Shown: piece by piece, positions 10,991 to 23,052 of the stretch
Layout of the letters: every line of letters starts with the position of its first letter
Numbering within the stretch: the first letter of the stretch is position 1
From: Apoderus coryli
Lineage: Eukaryota; Arthropoda; Insecta; Coleoptera; Attelabidae
Direction of reading: 5' to 3'
Length of the DNA stretch: 64,000 nucleotides
NCBI GenBank assembly: GCA_911728435.2
Contig: OU452202.1
Location: 8,101,135 to 8,165,134, forward strand
Translations under genes and position numbers: made by a program
Notes under the pieces: model-generated
Seen by the model: only the letters and a program-made list of their open reading frames with translations
The model's database searches: none
Told to the model about the DNA's origin: nothing

Positions 10991-11520
10991 TTTATTATTT
11001 ACATTGTAGATGTGGGTAGAATGCCCTTCGCTGCTCGGCTATAGGACCCGCAGTATCTCTAAAGCTTCTGCAATAGCTAGCATGGCAAGGTCTTTAAAAT
11101 TTGCCATTTTGTTACTATTACTAACACGATTCATCACAAAACCCATGTAAAATGTAAACCATGAGTGACAGTGACGTTAGGCGTGTCCGTTCCAAGCGAT
11201 AATTGATATCGCATGCTAAATATGCGCTCGTTGTTTTATGGTCGATAATTATCGCCGGTGATATTCGAACATACATGGTCTATCCTTCGATAAATTCTGA
11301 AAATTGCATGCGATATTGAGTCGAGTGAACTCATTCATGAGGACTACTACAGATGATGCAGCTGAAGCGACGCGCTAGCGGAACCAATTCCTAAAGGATA
11401 CATAGGTATCACTTACTGATAAAGCTGCAGCAATGGCTGCAAGCAGAGGCTGCATGCGTCTGCTGCACAAGTGGAACCAACAGGAACAATATTAATTATT
11501 ATTTTGCATTCACTAAAGAC
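10990..11520. other. Unassigned GC-richer stretch, possibly a transposon relic
   Basis: The minus strand just below 11110 reads ATGGCAAATTTTAAAGACC and stays open for 20 codons (MANFKDLAMLAIAEALEILR). That resembles the start of a DNA-transposon accessory protein but is too short to name. GATAATTATCG-type palindromes lie at 11204 and 11252. No firm call. Confidence 0.25.
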
Positions 11521-12174
11521 AGATTCCAAATTTTAGTTGAAATAGTATTATATGGATTTGATTTAGTCTTTTATGTCACATTAATTTTTAATTACAGCCG
11601 AATTAGCACAAAATAATGGGGTTAAGTGTAGGTAAGTAATACATCTAGTATCTAAGAATGATTGCGCATATAATTTTTATTTTTTGTAACATCTAATACC
11701 TACGCTTGTGTAAAAACGAAATATGCCAAAATAAATACAAAAAAGTGATAGAAAATACATTTTGCTCTATTATATTTTAGAATCTATGGTACAACTTGAT
11801 TTTTGTTTCGTTGTGTGTTTTTTTTTTTTTTTTGTTGGCAGTTTGGTAGGTGAATTAGCAAAAGGCCAAAAAAGGCCGATACAAATTTTAATAACCTTAG
11901 CTTTGTATGTGGAAGTTGGTGAAATGTCCGAAAAAAGGGAAATACCTTAAAGTTCTAGATAAACAGCACTGCCTTCATTTTTTCTCAAATAACGCTGATT
12001 GCGATTTGAACTAATATTAGGTAATTCAAAAAGGCCATAGATGGCATTACAAATTTTTTCCATATGATTTTTATTTAGTAATAACCTTCAAATGATATGT
12101 GTATAAATTTGACAGCAATATTGATTCGTGAGTTATAACATTTTGTGTGAAGCAACTGTTTTTGAAAAAAAAAA

Positions 12175-13217
12175 ATGGAAAAAAGTGAATTTCGAGTTTT
12201 GATAAAGCATTACTTTTTTCTGAAAAAAAAAATACAGTGGAAACCAAACAATGGCTTGATAAACATTATCCAAACTCTGCTCCATCGAAACAAATGGTAG
12301 AGAAGTGGATTGCTGAATTTAAGACCACGTTTAAATTCAGCAATCCACCCGCACAAATGAAACAGAGCGCAGTGGACGCCTAAATGAGACTGTTATTTCA
12401 GAAAACGTCACAAATTGGTTATGAATGATCGGAAATCGAAGGTGCAGGAGCTAGCTGATAATGTAAAGATAACAGATGGTAGTGTTTTTACCATTTTGCA
12501 CGAACATTTGGGTATGCGAAAGCTCTGTGCAAAGTGGGTGCCACGTGCGCTCACGCAATCGACCAAAAACAACAACGAATTGATTTTTCAGAGGAGTGTT
12601 TGGCGCTGTTAAACCGCAATAAAATGGAATTCTATCGTCAATATGTGACAATGGATGAAACATGACTTCACTATTACACACCAGAATCCAAAAAGTGGAC
12701 AGCAATCAACGAACCGAATCCAAAGCTAGCAAAGACGCAACAGTCGGCCGGTAAGGTGATGGCGGCTGTATTTTGGGATGCGAACCGAATAATATTCGTC
12801 GACTACCTCCTAAAAGGAACCACCATCAACAGCGACTATTACTGTGCACTTTTGAATCGATTAGAGGCTGATATCGCAAAGAAACGGCCACATTTGCAAA
12901 AGAAAAGAGTGTTTTTTCACCAACCCAATGCACCGTGTCACCAATCGATGGAAACTATGGCAAAATTGAATGAATTTGGCTTCGAATTGCTTACCCACCC
13001 ACCGTATTCTCCAGATTTAACCCCCAGCGACTTTTTGCTGCTTTCAGATCTCAAAAGAATGCTTGCTGGAAAGAAATTTAAGTCCAATGAAGAAGTAATC
13101 GCTGAATCTGAGGCCTATTTTAAGGAGAAAGAGAAATCGTACTGTAAAATTGGTATCGAAAAGATAAAAAATCGCTATACTCGTTGTATTGCCTTCGAAG
13201 GCAACTATGTGGAATAA
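12175..13217 (+). pseudogene. Degenerate DD34D mariner transposase
   Basis: A nearly full-length mariner transposase that can be read through several frame changes. The HTH region shows KQWLDKHYPNSAPSK, WIAEF and SGRPNEAV, the linker shows WVPRAL, and the catalytic core shows VTMDET then HPPYSPDLTPSDF, with DD34D spacing. It is dead. The Trp after MDET is TGA (12663). The second catalytic Asp is replaced (HQPNAPCH where HQDNAPCH is expected). There are frameshifts near 12560-12580, and a 26-bp inverted duplication at 12305-12348 disrupts the N-terminal part. The last open part is 12756-13217. Inverted repeats were not identified with certainty. Confidence 0.88.
12305..12348. repeat. Fold-back (template-switch type) hairpin inside the mariner relic
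   Basis: GTGGATTGCTGAATTTAA (12305-12322) is followed by a 7-8 base loop and its exact reverse complement (12331-12348). A normal mariner has the left arm followed by ACGTGGTC. Here the complement of that tract follows instead, so a local inverted copy replaced the original bases. Confidence 0.85.
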
Positions 13218-13219
13218 TA

Positions 13220-14885
13220 AGTTTTGTCAAAATTTTGTTTTTTTCTTACTTATCCTTCGGACTTATTGATATGTATATTTTAAGTGTCTGCATCTTTTGA
13301 TAAAACACCACTTTTAAAACAACCCTTATATTTAAATAAAGAAACAAATAATTTCATGACAAAGTGGGCAGAATTCAATTCAACAGAGCCCGTGGGCATG
13401 ACAGATATTGACGAATTTGTTACGGTCTTATTCTGAGCTCGTCACAATAACAGTCATAGACTTGTAATAAATATAATTTTGTAATATATATTATTATTAT
13501 TAGGAAACCTTTACTTCGATCCACTATTACAACAATAAAATTTTTAGTATTTTAAGGTGCATACTTTACTCTTTATTTGCTACAGGTTTCAACCAAACAA
13601 CTCAACATTTCCCAGTTATTTATTTGAAATTTTAAAACAAAAAAAGTACTTACGTAATAATAAATAATTTTTAGACCATAAAACCCTTTTAATGCCAAAT
13701 GCTATTTTACCTACATTATCATTTTATTGTCTCATTAAATTGAATTTATTCTACGGCTTTGTTCTAGCAAAAGCCATACGTATTTTATGTGCAACGCGAT
13801 GTTCAACTGCTAACCAAAGAGCGGGACATTTATTCTAATGCCATTAAAGATTTTATTGCGTGTTACTTAATTAAATCCGTTAAATAGTGTTTTATGGAAG
13901 AAGATTGTCCATAGATCTGTTCTTAAGGAGACTCTCTTATCTTTTAGTTTATAGAAATTATTGTTTGTGCTTGTTTACACGGAAATAAATGCTACAGGAA
14001 TTAGTGTTATATTTATTTTAAGCCACTTCAGTTATTTTTTTTTTAATTTAATTAACTAATTGATTTTTATTGTATTCTTAATATAATAAAATATTTTTTT
14101 CTTATAACCCTATAAGTCCATTTAATATTTTTGTTGTCATCCATGCAGAGCAGCTCCATGTACATTTTCTCATTTCACTCGTTTTCCGACACGGATTTGT
14201 ATAATAAAAATCATACAACCACTTCCTGTTTAGATTTTATAAATGAAAAATATTTCGGTGTCAATAAAAGGTTTGTAAAGTTGGTCATAAAACAGGAGCC
14301 TGAGTCACATCAATAACGTTTTTGTTTAATCTGAAAAACCATAAACACGTTATTGAATTGAAACTTTCTATGTGGTTTCAAGGTATTTTTTATTGATTCA
14401 AAATAATTTTTACTATTTTCGAAAAGTAATCCATATTAACGAGAATAAGAATAAGATTTTAATTTAATATTAAGTTGTGGTTTAATTGTACTCTCGACGT
14501 TGCTAGGGTGATTTGTTGTCATGTTGTCATATCAATAATTATTATTAAAACATAGATAACTGGTGCAGATGATCTGTATTACTTTTTGGCAATACACAAC
14601 AGGGATTGCTGCATTAAAATCTGTACACATGGGCGACATATAGAAAATTTCATATAAATGTAAATTAAAAATAATTATTCCTCAAGCAGCTAGCTATATA
14701 AATATTTTGTCAACATTTTGTATTTAGAACACGATGACTAATTTACCAGACTAATATAAATTCGATACAAATATGGAATGAAGGTACGAACGATACTTTG
14801 CTGATATCCTATCAGATGCAAATGGTTCAAATGATATGCGAAATTGGCATAGAAGTTCGTATAGTAATGGACCGTCTTATCGCAT
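13220..14885. other. AT-rich stretch without a supported gene
   Basis: No family was recognised. An open frame at 14131-14316 ends in VIKQEPESHQ, faintly like a SUMO-site exon of a transcription factor. It lacks supporting splice signals and I do not call it. Confidence 0.4.
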
Positions 14886-14887
14886 GC

Positions 14888-15235
14888 AGATTTAAATAAA
14901 AAATATGAAAATTCAATCATTAATTTTTTTTTTATTTTATGCTACTACTACAAAAGCAAATAGATTTAAATAAAAAATATGAAAATTCAAGCATCAAAAT
15001 TTTTTATATTTAATGCTACTACAAAAAAAATAGATTTAAATAAAAAATATGAAAATTCAAGCCTCGAAATTTTTTTATATTTTACGTTACTGTTGACAGT
15101 AGTTAACCCTCAAAAATTTTTATATTGTATGCTACTGTTGACAGTTAAACAAAAAAAAAATATGAAAATAAAATAAAAAATATGAAAATTCAAGTCTCAA
15201 ATTTTTTTATATGTCATGCTACTTTTGACAGTTAT
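14888..15235 (+). repeat. Tandem repeat, 70-74 bp unit, four to five copies
   Basis: TTTAAATAAAAAATATGAAA starts at 14891, 14965 and 15035, and a decayed copy near 15165 has AAATAAAAAATATGAAAATT. Each unit continues with AATTCAAGC, a T run and (A)TGCTACT. Later units add GTTGACAGT. Period 74 then 70, then irregular. Confidence 0.85.
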
Positions 15236-15714
15236 GCGAAGAAAATAGGTCATATTATTAAATATTAATCATACCTTTTAAAAACTTTTAAAAGGTCTTA
15301 CCTTAAAGGTAATTTTATAAATTTTATTATTTTAAATTACACTCTCTTATTTAATAGACACGGTTAATTTCATGGTTTTTTAAATCAAATCAACTAATGA
15401 TACCAGTTGGCACAAATGTGGCCCCCTTTTAGAAAAGAGAAGGAAGCTTCAACTATTATGGTAAAAAGATAGTGAGTCTTTCTACATTTTTTTAATTTTT
15501 AATTAAGTGACGTATCGGAACGGTGCCCAATAGACCATTACTTTTGTATAAAAATGTGTAAAAATTATTATTATTATTAAAACAATTACAAAATAATATT
15601 TTTATTAAAATTTCATGAATTAGAATACAATTATGTCTATAAAATGTATTTTATTTAAGATTTGGCAACTCCATTCCATTAATCTGATTTTTTTATATAC
15701 TTACACACATTTTT

Positions 15715-17665
15715 GTGTGTTTTGGTCGTTCTTGCAGGGTAGAAGGAGTAACACTAGAATTCCTGGTTCTATGATTGGAGAGGACGCCACGCACGTTTCA
15801 TCGCAGGAAGTGGTTGATGCGTTCGCCAAGTTTTTCCAGGGTGTATATGTTGAATCGCACCCTGTCGACGATGACTTGAACTTGAACACATATAATTTTA
15901 TGGGCCATGGTTCGCACATTATAGATGTTTTGGAGATTTCTGCTGATGATATTATAAAGGCTAGCAAGAGACTTAAAAGTCGGCTAACTTCGGGCACGGA
16001 TGGTGTGCCAAGTTTCGTTGTTAAGGATTGTATAATGATTTTGTCGGCCCCATTGGTGCACATTTTCAATCTGATTATTAAATCATCGATTTATCCCACC
16101 TGTTGGAAGCACGCAAGGATTACTCCTATTCTTAAATCAGGACCATCCAATATCATATCTAATTATAGACCTATATCAATCCTTTGTAATTTCTCCAAGG
16201 TCTTTGAGATTGTTCTCTACGATAAAATATATCCTACTGTGAGAGGTTTCTTGTCGGCTGACCAGCATGGTTTCATGAGTGGTCGCTCATGTGCAACCAA
16301 TCTGGCTGTGCTCTCTGAACAGATCTGTTCCGCTATTGATGGTTGCCGCCAGCTGGACGTGATCTACACTGATTTTCAAAAGGCGTTTGATCGCATTGAT
16401 CATTGTATCTTACTCAGAAAACTTGACAATTTTGGTTTCTCGGAAGGGCTGGTTAAACTTTTTCGATCGTACCTTTTTCATCGTGCTCAGTTTGTTGAAC
16501 ATGAGGGCTTCAAGTCCTCGACATTTTTGGCAACTTCTGGAGTTCCGCAGGGCTCTAACCTTGGCCCACTATTGTTCAACATTTTCATTAATGACCTTCT
16601 ACAATTGTTCACCTGTAGTGGGCTTGCCTATGCAGATGATTTAAAGATCTTCAAAACGATTATTGATGAGGATGATTGCACATCTCTTCAGCGTGACTTG
16701 ATCAGCTTGTCTGATTGGTGTAGCGTTAATAGATTGCAACTTAATGTTTCTAAATGTAAAGTTGTGTCATATGCAAGACTGAGAAATGTGTTTTTGTTTG
16801 ACTATCGCCTGAATGAGACATATCTGGAGAGGGTGGGTGAGATCAGGGATTTGGGTGTATTATTTGATTCCAGACTCACCTTTGTTCGTCATGTTGACAC
16901 AATTGTCGCGAGTGCTAGTAGGGTGTTGGGGTTTATCATTAGAAACTGTCAACAGTTCAATGATATTTATACCATGAAATTGCTATACTACGCCTTTGTC
17001 AGGTCAAGGTTGGAGTTTGTCTCATTTATCTGGAATCCTTTGTACAATGTTCATGTATGTTCTGTGGAGTCTGTTCAGAGGCGCTTCCTCAAGTATTTGG
17101 CGTACAGGGGTGACGGTGTTTATCCTCCTAGGGGTGTTGATCACGGAATTTTATTGTCGCGATTTGGGGAGCCGTCTCTTGCGCTTAGAAGAAACGTGTT
17201 AGCTGTGAGTTTCTTATATAAACTGTTACACAATATTATCGACTGTCCTCATTTACTGAGTAGAGTCAGACTCCGTGTACCGCGTCTCGGGGCTAGGCGA
17301 GGTGTTCCCTTCGCTCTTGGTACAGCGAGAACTAATATATCTCTGCAGAGTCCTGTATTCTATATGTGTAGTATTTTTAATAGGTTCTGTGGAGAATTGG
17401 ATATCAATGTTACCCCGCTTTCTGCACTGATTAGTGCTGTCTCGGCTAACTTAGGTGATGTTTAGATTTATTTATTGTATTGTTGTTGCTATGTGTACTG
17501 TTAGTGGTAACATATTAGCTATTGTTTGATTGTAATTTTATTGCTTATTTTATTTTTTAATTTACATCTCAATGTAAGTGATTTTTCTGTAAGTGATTTT
17601 TCTGTAAATGGGTTTATCCTGTTGAAAATAAATGCTTATTTATTTATTTATTTATTTATTTATTA
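15715..17665 (+). mobile_element. 5'-truncated LINE (jockey/CR1 group) with open RT frame
   Basis: The non-LTR retrotransposon starts at about 15715, in the linker before the RT domain, so ORF1 and the endonuclease are absent. The 3' UTR is about 170 bp and ends in AATAAATGC followed by (TTTA)n at 17629-17664, a microsatellite-type tail rather than poly(A). No clear target-site duplication was found. Clade assignment within the jockey/CR1/L2 group needs a tree. Confidence 0.88.
15735..17465 (+). CDS. LINE reverse transcriptase (truncated ORF2)
   Basis: The open frame formally starts at an ATG at 15633, but the first 30-odd residues are unrelated leader sequence. Homology-like sequence begins near FWSFLQGRRSNTRIPG. 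The RT blocks appear in order: GTDGVPSFVVKDC, NYRPISILCNFSKVFE, DFQKAFDRIDH, SGVPQGSNLGPLLFNIFIND and the catalytic box YADD at 16629-16640. The thumb region follows, with LYYAFVRSRLEF, then the C-terminal block VQRRFLKYLAYRGDGVYPPRG typical of this insect LINE group. There is no stop over about 575 codons, so insertion was recent. Without its endonuclease it cannot retrotranspose alone. It is a close relative of the copy at 53925-55045. Confidence 0.93.
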   Translation, partial: QGRRSNTRIPGSMIGEDATHVSSQEVVDAFAKFFQGVYVESHPVDDDLNLNTYNFMGHGSHIIDVLEISADDIIKASKRLKSRLTSGTDGVPSFVVKDCIMILSAPLVHIFNLIIKSSIYPTCWKHARITPILKSGPSNIISNYRPISILCNFSKVFEIVLYDKIYPTVRGFLSADQHGFMSGRSCATNLAVLSEQICSAIDGCRQLDVIYTDFQKAFDRIDHCILLRKLDNFGFSEGLVKLFRSYLFHRAQFVEHEGFKSSTFLATSGVPQGSNLGPLLFNIFINDLLQLFTCSGLAYADDLKIFKTIIDEDDCTSLQRDLISLSDWCSVNRLQLNVSKCKVVSYARLRNVFLFDYRLNETYLERVGEIRDLGVLFDSRLTFVRHVDTIVASASRVLGFIIRNCQQFNDIYTMKLLYYAFVRSRLEFVSFIWNPLYNVHVCSVESVQRRFLKYLAYRGDGVYPPRGVDHGILLSRFGEPSLALRRNVLAVSFLYKLLHNIIDCPHLLSRVRLRVPRLGARRGVPFALGTARTNISLQSPVFYMCSIFNRFCGELDINVTPLSALISAVSANLGDV

Positions 17666-17989
17666 AATTCTCATTACTACAACGTTGTTAGGCCAATGTA
17701 AAAGTAGGAGTCTTATTTGATGTGAAGTTGTTCGTAACAAAAAATATATTCAACCATGCCAACTACAGTCATTATCATTACTATATCATTATGTATACTT
17801 TCCTACACAATCCCAATCACACCTTACCATGCATATTACAAAATGGCATATAATTTAATTCGAATAAAATATTAACTAACAATAAGTGTACAATGCTGTC
17901 AAATTTTCAGATATTAAGTCAAACAACATTATTAAGTAGATGAGTAGGTTCAAAATGAGGGGGTCCATCAGGCCTGCCACCACACAAGA

Positions 17990-18425
17990 GTCTATTGTGT
18001 CTATTTTACGCAGCAGCTCAATTTTCTTTATGGAGTCGATGATTTTGCGGGGTAAACTTTCTTTCAAGACTCGCTAGGAGAAGGACTACCTCACCGAATG
18101 TTGCGAATCTAGTTCTAGATGATTTTGCCAAAAGTTCTGGACTTTTGTCGCCAGTCAGATATTAAGTATGTATTTAGTAATTGGCCATTTCATTTCCCTC
18201 TAAACGAGAGTGCCCAGGGATCCAGATTATTATTTCTCCCAATATTTGAGAGACTGTTCATGATGTGGATCTTGATAAGCTTAGGGCCTTTATGACCATT
18301 GGCCTGTCAAAGAAGATTTTAATTGATTTTCCCTCACAGTGGTCCTGTTTAAACACTTGCGCACATAAATCAATGGCTAGTACTTCAGAGTTTGGAAATT
18401 TTTGTCTTGGGTCTACTTACGTAGA
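17990..18425 (-). pseudogene. Degenerate LINE RNase H domain
   Basis: The minus strand gives SEVLAIDLCAQVFKQ, KSIKIFFDRPMVIKAL and, in another frame, IIIWIPGHSRLEGNEMAN. These are three successive blocks of the RNase H domain found at the C-terminus of I/Loa/R1-type LINE ORF2. The WIPGH-GNE motif is characteristic. A stop and a frameshift separate the blocks. The neighbouring LINE on the other strand lacks RNase H, so this is a different element. Confidence 0.7.
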
Positions 18426-18426
18426 C

Positions 18427-18462
18427 GTGTCAACAACTTATGTTGAATAGCTTTGTTTCATT
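18427..18462 (+). repeat. 36-bp direct repeat, left copy
   Basis: The string beginning GTGTCAACAACTTATGTTGA is repeated exactly at 18735-18770. The two copies bracket 272 bp that contain a tRNA-like promoter. Confidence 0.9.
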
Positions 18463-18589
18463 TATCTTGTCTTTCCAGCTTGCAATGAGACATAACAATA
18501 CATTGTGGCAGTGTCTAGTTTATGTTGTCTTTAAATTAAAGATCTCAGACGTAGCACTGCACACAGAAACGCAGTTATATATGCGGACT

Positions 18590-18690
18590 GAAAGAGATTT
18601 CCACTATGTGCCACGGTAGTTCAATTGGTAGAACACCTGACCGGCAATCGGGAGATCTTGGGTTCGAATCCCACGCGTTGTTTCAGTTCG
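18590..18690 (+). repeat. tRNA-derived SINE-like head
   Basis: GGTAGTTCAATTGGTAGAAC is a D arm with a pol III A box, and GGGTTCGAATCCC is a perfect T-arm B box. Between them CCTGA-CCGGCAA-TCGGG folds as an anticodon arm with GGC at the anticodon place but C instead of U33. The acceptor strands pair poorly. This is a tRNA-like SINE promoter or tRNA pseudogene with intact A and B boxes, probably still able to bind TFIIIC. Confidence 0.65.
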
Positions 18691-18734
18691 CAAACAACAT
18701 TAGTTTATTTCACATTCTCTATTTATATTATATA

Positions 18735-18770
18735 GTGTCAACAACTTATGTTGAATAGCTTTGTTTCATT
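18735..18770 (+). repeat. 36-bp direct repeat, right copy
   Basis: Identical to 18427-18462. If this is a target-site duplication it is unusually long for a SINE; a small segmental duplication is the alternative. Confidence 0.9.
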
Positions 18771-18774
18771 AATA

Positions 18775-20054
18775 AAAACATTTAAAATCATTTTGTTTAA
18801 AAAATGCGTGACCAATCCTTCTGGCATATTGCATGATGTTTGCAAATAAAGTGGCAATGACAGCCACATAATCCGCGAAGTGATTTAATAAGGATGTTTC
18901 AGTAAGCTTTCTTGCATATCAGCTGAGTAGTACTTATCTACTACAAACATGGACCATTGTGCTCCTACAACTTCAAAGAAACTAAGCAGTTTCATGTCCC
19001 TCCGAAGCAGTGGACGGAAATTCCAACAAATAATCGATTTTTTAAAGAATTATGATTAATGTAACCAGAAAATAGATTAAAGCAAGCCGTTCTTGCTAAC
19101 GCGGATCAGAAACTTGACAAAATATACACCAACTTGCTCAATGAAACAATGTAAAAATCCGGCTTTTTTGAACAAATAGCACCACACACTAATGTTGCTT
19201 TTGTTTAGACTTTCATCCGAAATAGTTTCGAGGTTAATTTGTACACTTAACAAAGGTATTTCAAACCAATAATCAAGGTATAAGTGTAACATCTATGGGA
19301 AGATCAATAATTAAAACTATAGACAAAAATAAATCTGTAAATTTAATTTTATGTTGCTGACAGCAAGAGATGTAAACCACCAGAATAAAAACTACAAATT
19401 TGATTGCATTTTGATTTTCTTATACTCCAAAAATAAACATTTTTCCAAGCAAGTCGACTTTCAGCAATGTTTGAGTGTGAAGTTATGTTGTCGGCTAATA
19501 TTTGTCATCCACGAAATTTCGGTCGGCAATTGGAACCTTTGCTGATACTTGAATTAGGCGATTCCGAAGATTTCGTTATTTACATTAGTTTCATATATCT
19601 GTCAACGGTCGATTTTCCTTTATCTATCCGCTTATACAAAAGAGCATTGCATCATCATAATAATCTGGAATCTGATTAATTTCAAGTTACAATATCAGCT
19701 ATAGAATTCTAATGTAACAATTAAACCTTTTAATAAAATCAATCGAGTGATATAATAGTCAGTAATTAAATAGAATGTCTATTTTTGTTTATAGAAAATC
19801 TATTTAAATACCATTTAAATCAGTTATAAGTCGTACAATATTTTATTAATCAACATGAGCAGGCTATAAGTATTGCTGAAATATTCAACGAAATGAAAAC
19901 ATAAATATGATAGGAGTAAATAATGTTAATAAAGAATGTTGTGAAAATAAACGTTGTTTTCATTGATAATTTTAGTATATCAATGGCTTCCGTATCTTTG
20001 GATTATAAAAAATTAGGCTGATTTAAGTTTAGACTCAACATAAAACGGATAATA
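18775..20054. other. No supported gene
   Basis: Two overlapping short open frames at 19351-19679 have somewhat protein-like composition but no recognised motif. Nothing else was seen. Confidence 0.4.
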
Positions 20055-20056
20055 TA

Positions 20057-20339
20057 CAGGATGTCCGTAAAGTAACGGAACGGGCCATTATTTTCAAAAT
20101 GGTACACGTCGGTAACCCCATCTAAGTCATGTTAATTCTTAGGGCAGTTTTGAGATGCTGCTGTCGTGTTGAGTACAATGATGTGCACATGTGGGGGTAA
20201 AATATGCGGCAGATTTCGAATCAAATACGTAGGCTACAAAATTGCTAAAGATAAATCAAAAGTGACGTGTCTTGGCTTTTGTTGTAAAAATGTATCATTT
20301 TAAAATAATCGCGCGTTCAGTTACTTTACGGACACCCTG
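20057..20339. mobile_element. 283-bp MITE with Tc1/mariner-type ends
   Basis: CAGGATGTCCGTAAAGTAAC at the left and its near-exact complement (CAGGGTGTCCGTAAAGTAAC on the minus strand) at the right form inverted repeats of about 26 bp with two mismatches. TA flanks both sides (20055-20056, 20340-20341). No coding capacity. The tips resemble other pol-less Tc1/mariner MITEs; the mobilising transposase is not identified here. Confidence 0.88.
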
Positions 20340-20341
20340 TA

Positions 20342-22210
20342 TATTTATTTTAATATAAAAATAGTGATAATAATATCAGGAAAATTTGTATAAACATATT
20401 TACATTTTATCTCGAAAAATATTCTATCGCGATTATTTAAGCGATATAAAATAACTTTCATAAACGAATAGTGAGAGCCACAAGGCTAAATTTTCGAAAA
20501 AAACAGTTTTCCAGTTTTTATTGTTATTTAATTTCGAGAGAAAATCAAAACATCTGCCTAATATTAAAAATAATTTCTTCTTTCTTTGGCAACTTTATTT
20601 TTTGTTTGTTTCGCATATTTTTGACTGATTTTGAGAAGAACAAATGAATTGAAACTGGAAATAAAATCACGAAAATGTTTTATACAGAATTTAATAGTGA
20701 AAAATTATTCCTTAGCACTTTATCATATAGTCACAACTAAAAAAGATACAATTTTGGATTAAAACATTGTACTCTCGTAAAGAAAATAAATTTTTATGGT
20801 TCAGCAAAAATGCTAATGAACTTTTAACAACCTACTTAAAATCTTGAAGAAGAAACAAGAATCCAATACCATTAGATTATGGTTTGAATTTAGCCCAACT
20901 CAATACCATTGATTGGTTTGAATAAACACGATTCGCGCCACATATAATAGAAAAGTCCACGCCACCGTCGATAATGAGCATACACAAGTTATACCAGCTA
21001 TAATAGCTGAGGTTTAACAGCATGGATCATGCCATGGGAATGGAATGGATAATGATTTGAAACCAAAATCCAACCACCAGCAAGAAGACATGCTTAGCCC
21101 GTATCTCTAACGTAGTTGTATATAGGAGTGTATATATAACAGCTTCAAATATTTTGTGTGTATCATGGCTATGTGAAAATAGTAATTATATTCAAAATTT
21201 TCTAAACCCTTTTTTTTTGTCGGAACTTTTGCTATTAAATTCCAATTTGTCAAAAAACAAACATGACTTTCAATTCCAAAGGGTTGTTTTAATGCATAAA
21301 CACCCTGTATAAATGATTTTTAAAATTTTGTCAGACTTTCCAAAAAGAACACAAATTGCCAAATAAATATTCCTCAAAATATTTTTTGGCACAACTGAAA
21401 CATTTGCGAAATTTTTCTTTTAAAATAGCAATTTAAAATTGAATTTTGAAGTATATTTTTTGTTACTGGTGCTTATTATTACTCACTAAATTTATGAGAT
21501 TTTTTTAACTTTCAAACAAAAATCAGATGTCCCGTCATGTTGCAAGTATATAATATATATATTGGAGTAATTCAGCAGAATATTCTAGAAAAATCCAGGT
21601 ACAAATTTTCTGTCAGTCTTGCTTTGAAAACATACAGTCCCGTTACTAAAATATTCAACTGCCATCTGTCCCAGATAAAACTAACTGCATAATATCCCTT
21701 TAAAGCACTCAAAGTTTCGATTGCAAAATCGACAGGAAATTCAGTGTCTGCAGTGTGGCCGAATATTTCACATGTTTTAAAATGTGTGAATCATTTTTTA
21801 CGGAATTGTGATTGAAATAGTATTATTTTCTGCCTGAAGGATTTGATATTGGTGTAAAAATCAATCAATCGTTCATATGATTGTCAAATCTACATAGAAT
21901 GCTAACTTCCACAGCTATATTTACTATTTTCTAAATCGGCAAAAGGGCGATGCCTCTCATTCTGAAAAAATCATTATGGGTCTAAGGGTTCAAAGTTTGG
22001 AGGCCCCTGCTTTAGAAGATTAAATGGCCGTCGTAATAATTTATTAATTACTGTCATTAATCATTTTCAATAATATAGATGACACAAGGGTACCTGAAAG
22101 TGTATTTCATTTGTAAATCTCCTTAAAATATGGTTTTGATTCATTTTTATTAAGTTTGACTAACATAGGTTATAAAGAGGATAAAATTTGGAAGCTAGTG
22201 ACACTTTGAT
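20342..22210. other. AT-rich stretch without a supported gene
   Basis: Nothing is recognised except an isolated Tc1-type end (CACCCTGTATAAATG) near 21301, whose partner was not found. Confidence 0.4.
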
Positions 22211-22213
22211 ATA

Positions 22214-22412
22214 TAGGGTGTCCCATTTGAGAAAACAAATTTAATAGCGTTAACAAACCATCGAACCTCGAAAAAAAAACTAGGTACGCCACTGTATTTA
22301 GAATCAAATTATCTCTAAGTTTTATTAAAATAATTTTCACGTATCTCTAATATCAACTGAAATATGAAGGAAAAAAGGAAATGACAAAAAATGAAAATCA
22401 CCCTGTTTAAAG
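22214..22412. mobile_element. Possible short MITE
   Basis: AGGGTGTCCCATTTGAG near 22215 and CACCCTGTTTA near 22402 are inverted Tc1/mariner-like tips about 200 bp apart. Only about 7 bp pair clearly, so the unit is tentative. Confidence 0.3.
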
Positions 22413-22809
22413 GAAACTAATCAAGTTAGCGGCGCTTCGACTGCGGCATTGAACTAAACTCAAAAAATGGAACCTTACGTGCTACTTTGTTGTTGCTCTA
22501 TCTATAACAGTTTATGCTTTACCGTATAAAAACTTGCCCACCCTTTACATTCTAAGTATGTAGGGTTTCAGTACCTGTATATTTTTAAACAACCCTCTGC
22601 CTTGTTGTAGGTGTAGTTTATCCAAGGTTAATTTAAAATATATAAATTTAACTATTCCCATGCCTCTTTACATTATAAAAGGACATCGAATTAAGTGTTT
22701 TTTGATGCATTTCTCCCTCGTATATAATACGTATAATAAATCATGCCTGCCAAAGGATACCGACAGTAATAAAAATATCTACAGTGAAAAAGTATTGGGT
22801 TAATGATTA

Positions 22810-22935
22810 TTCGAAAAAAATAGTGTTTGCAAATAAATATATGAATGAAACAAATAATGTTTGGCAACGTGTTAGTTTCTCAGATGAATCTGAATATAAT
22901 ATAATGGTATGGCGAAGACAGTAAAACACGGTGGC
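22810..22935 (+). pseudogene. Tc1-like transposase fragment
   Basis: One frame reads FANKYMNETNNVWQRVSFSDE followed by SEYNIM. It matches the Tc1 block with a conserved Trp, then SDES carrying the first catalytic Asp. The flanks are broken. Only about 40 codons survive. Confidence 0.65.
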
Positions 22936-23052
22936 AGAATCAGAACCATGATTTGTTCAATAGTTTTTCTTAGATTAATAAAATGAAAGAAGATCTATCA
23001 AATTATATAATAATTTTTAATAAAACCCCAAGTGGATGAAACCTTTTGCAGT

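Noticed and set aside
18590..18690. Functional tRNA gene
   Set aside because: Acceptor stem mispairs and U33 is C; better explained as a tRNA-derived SINE head.
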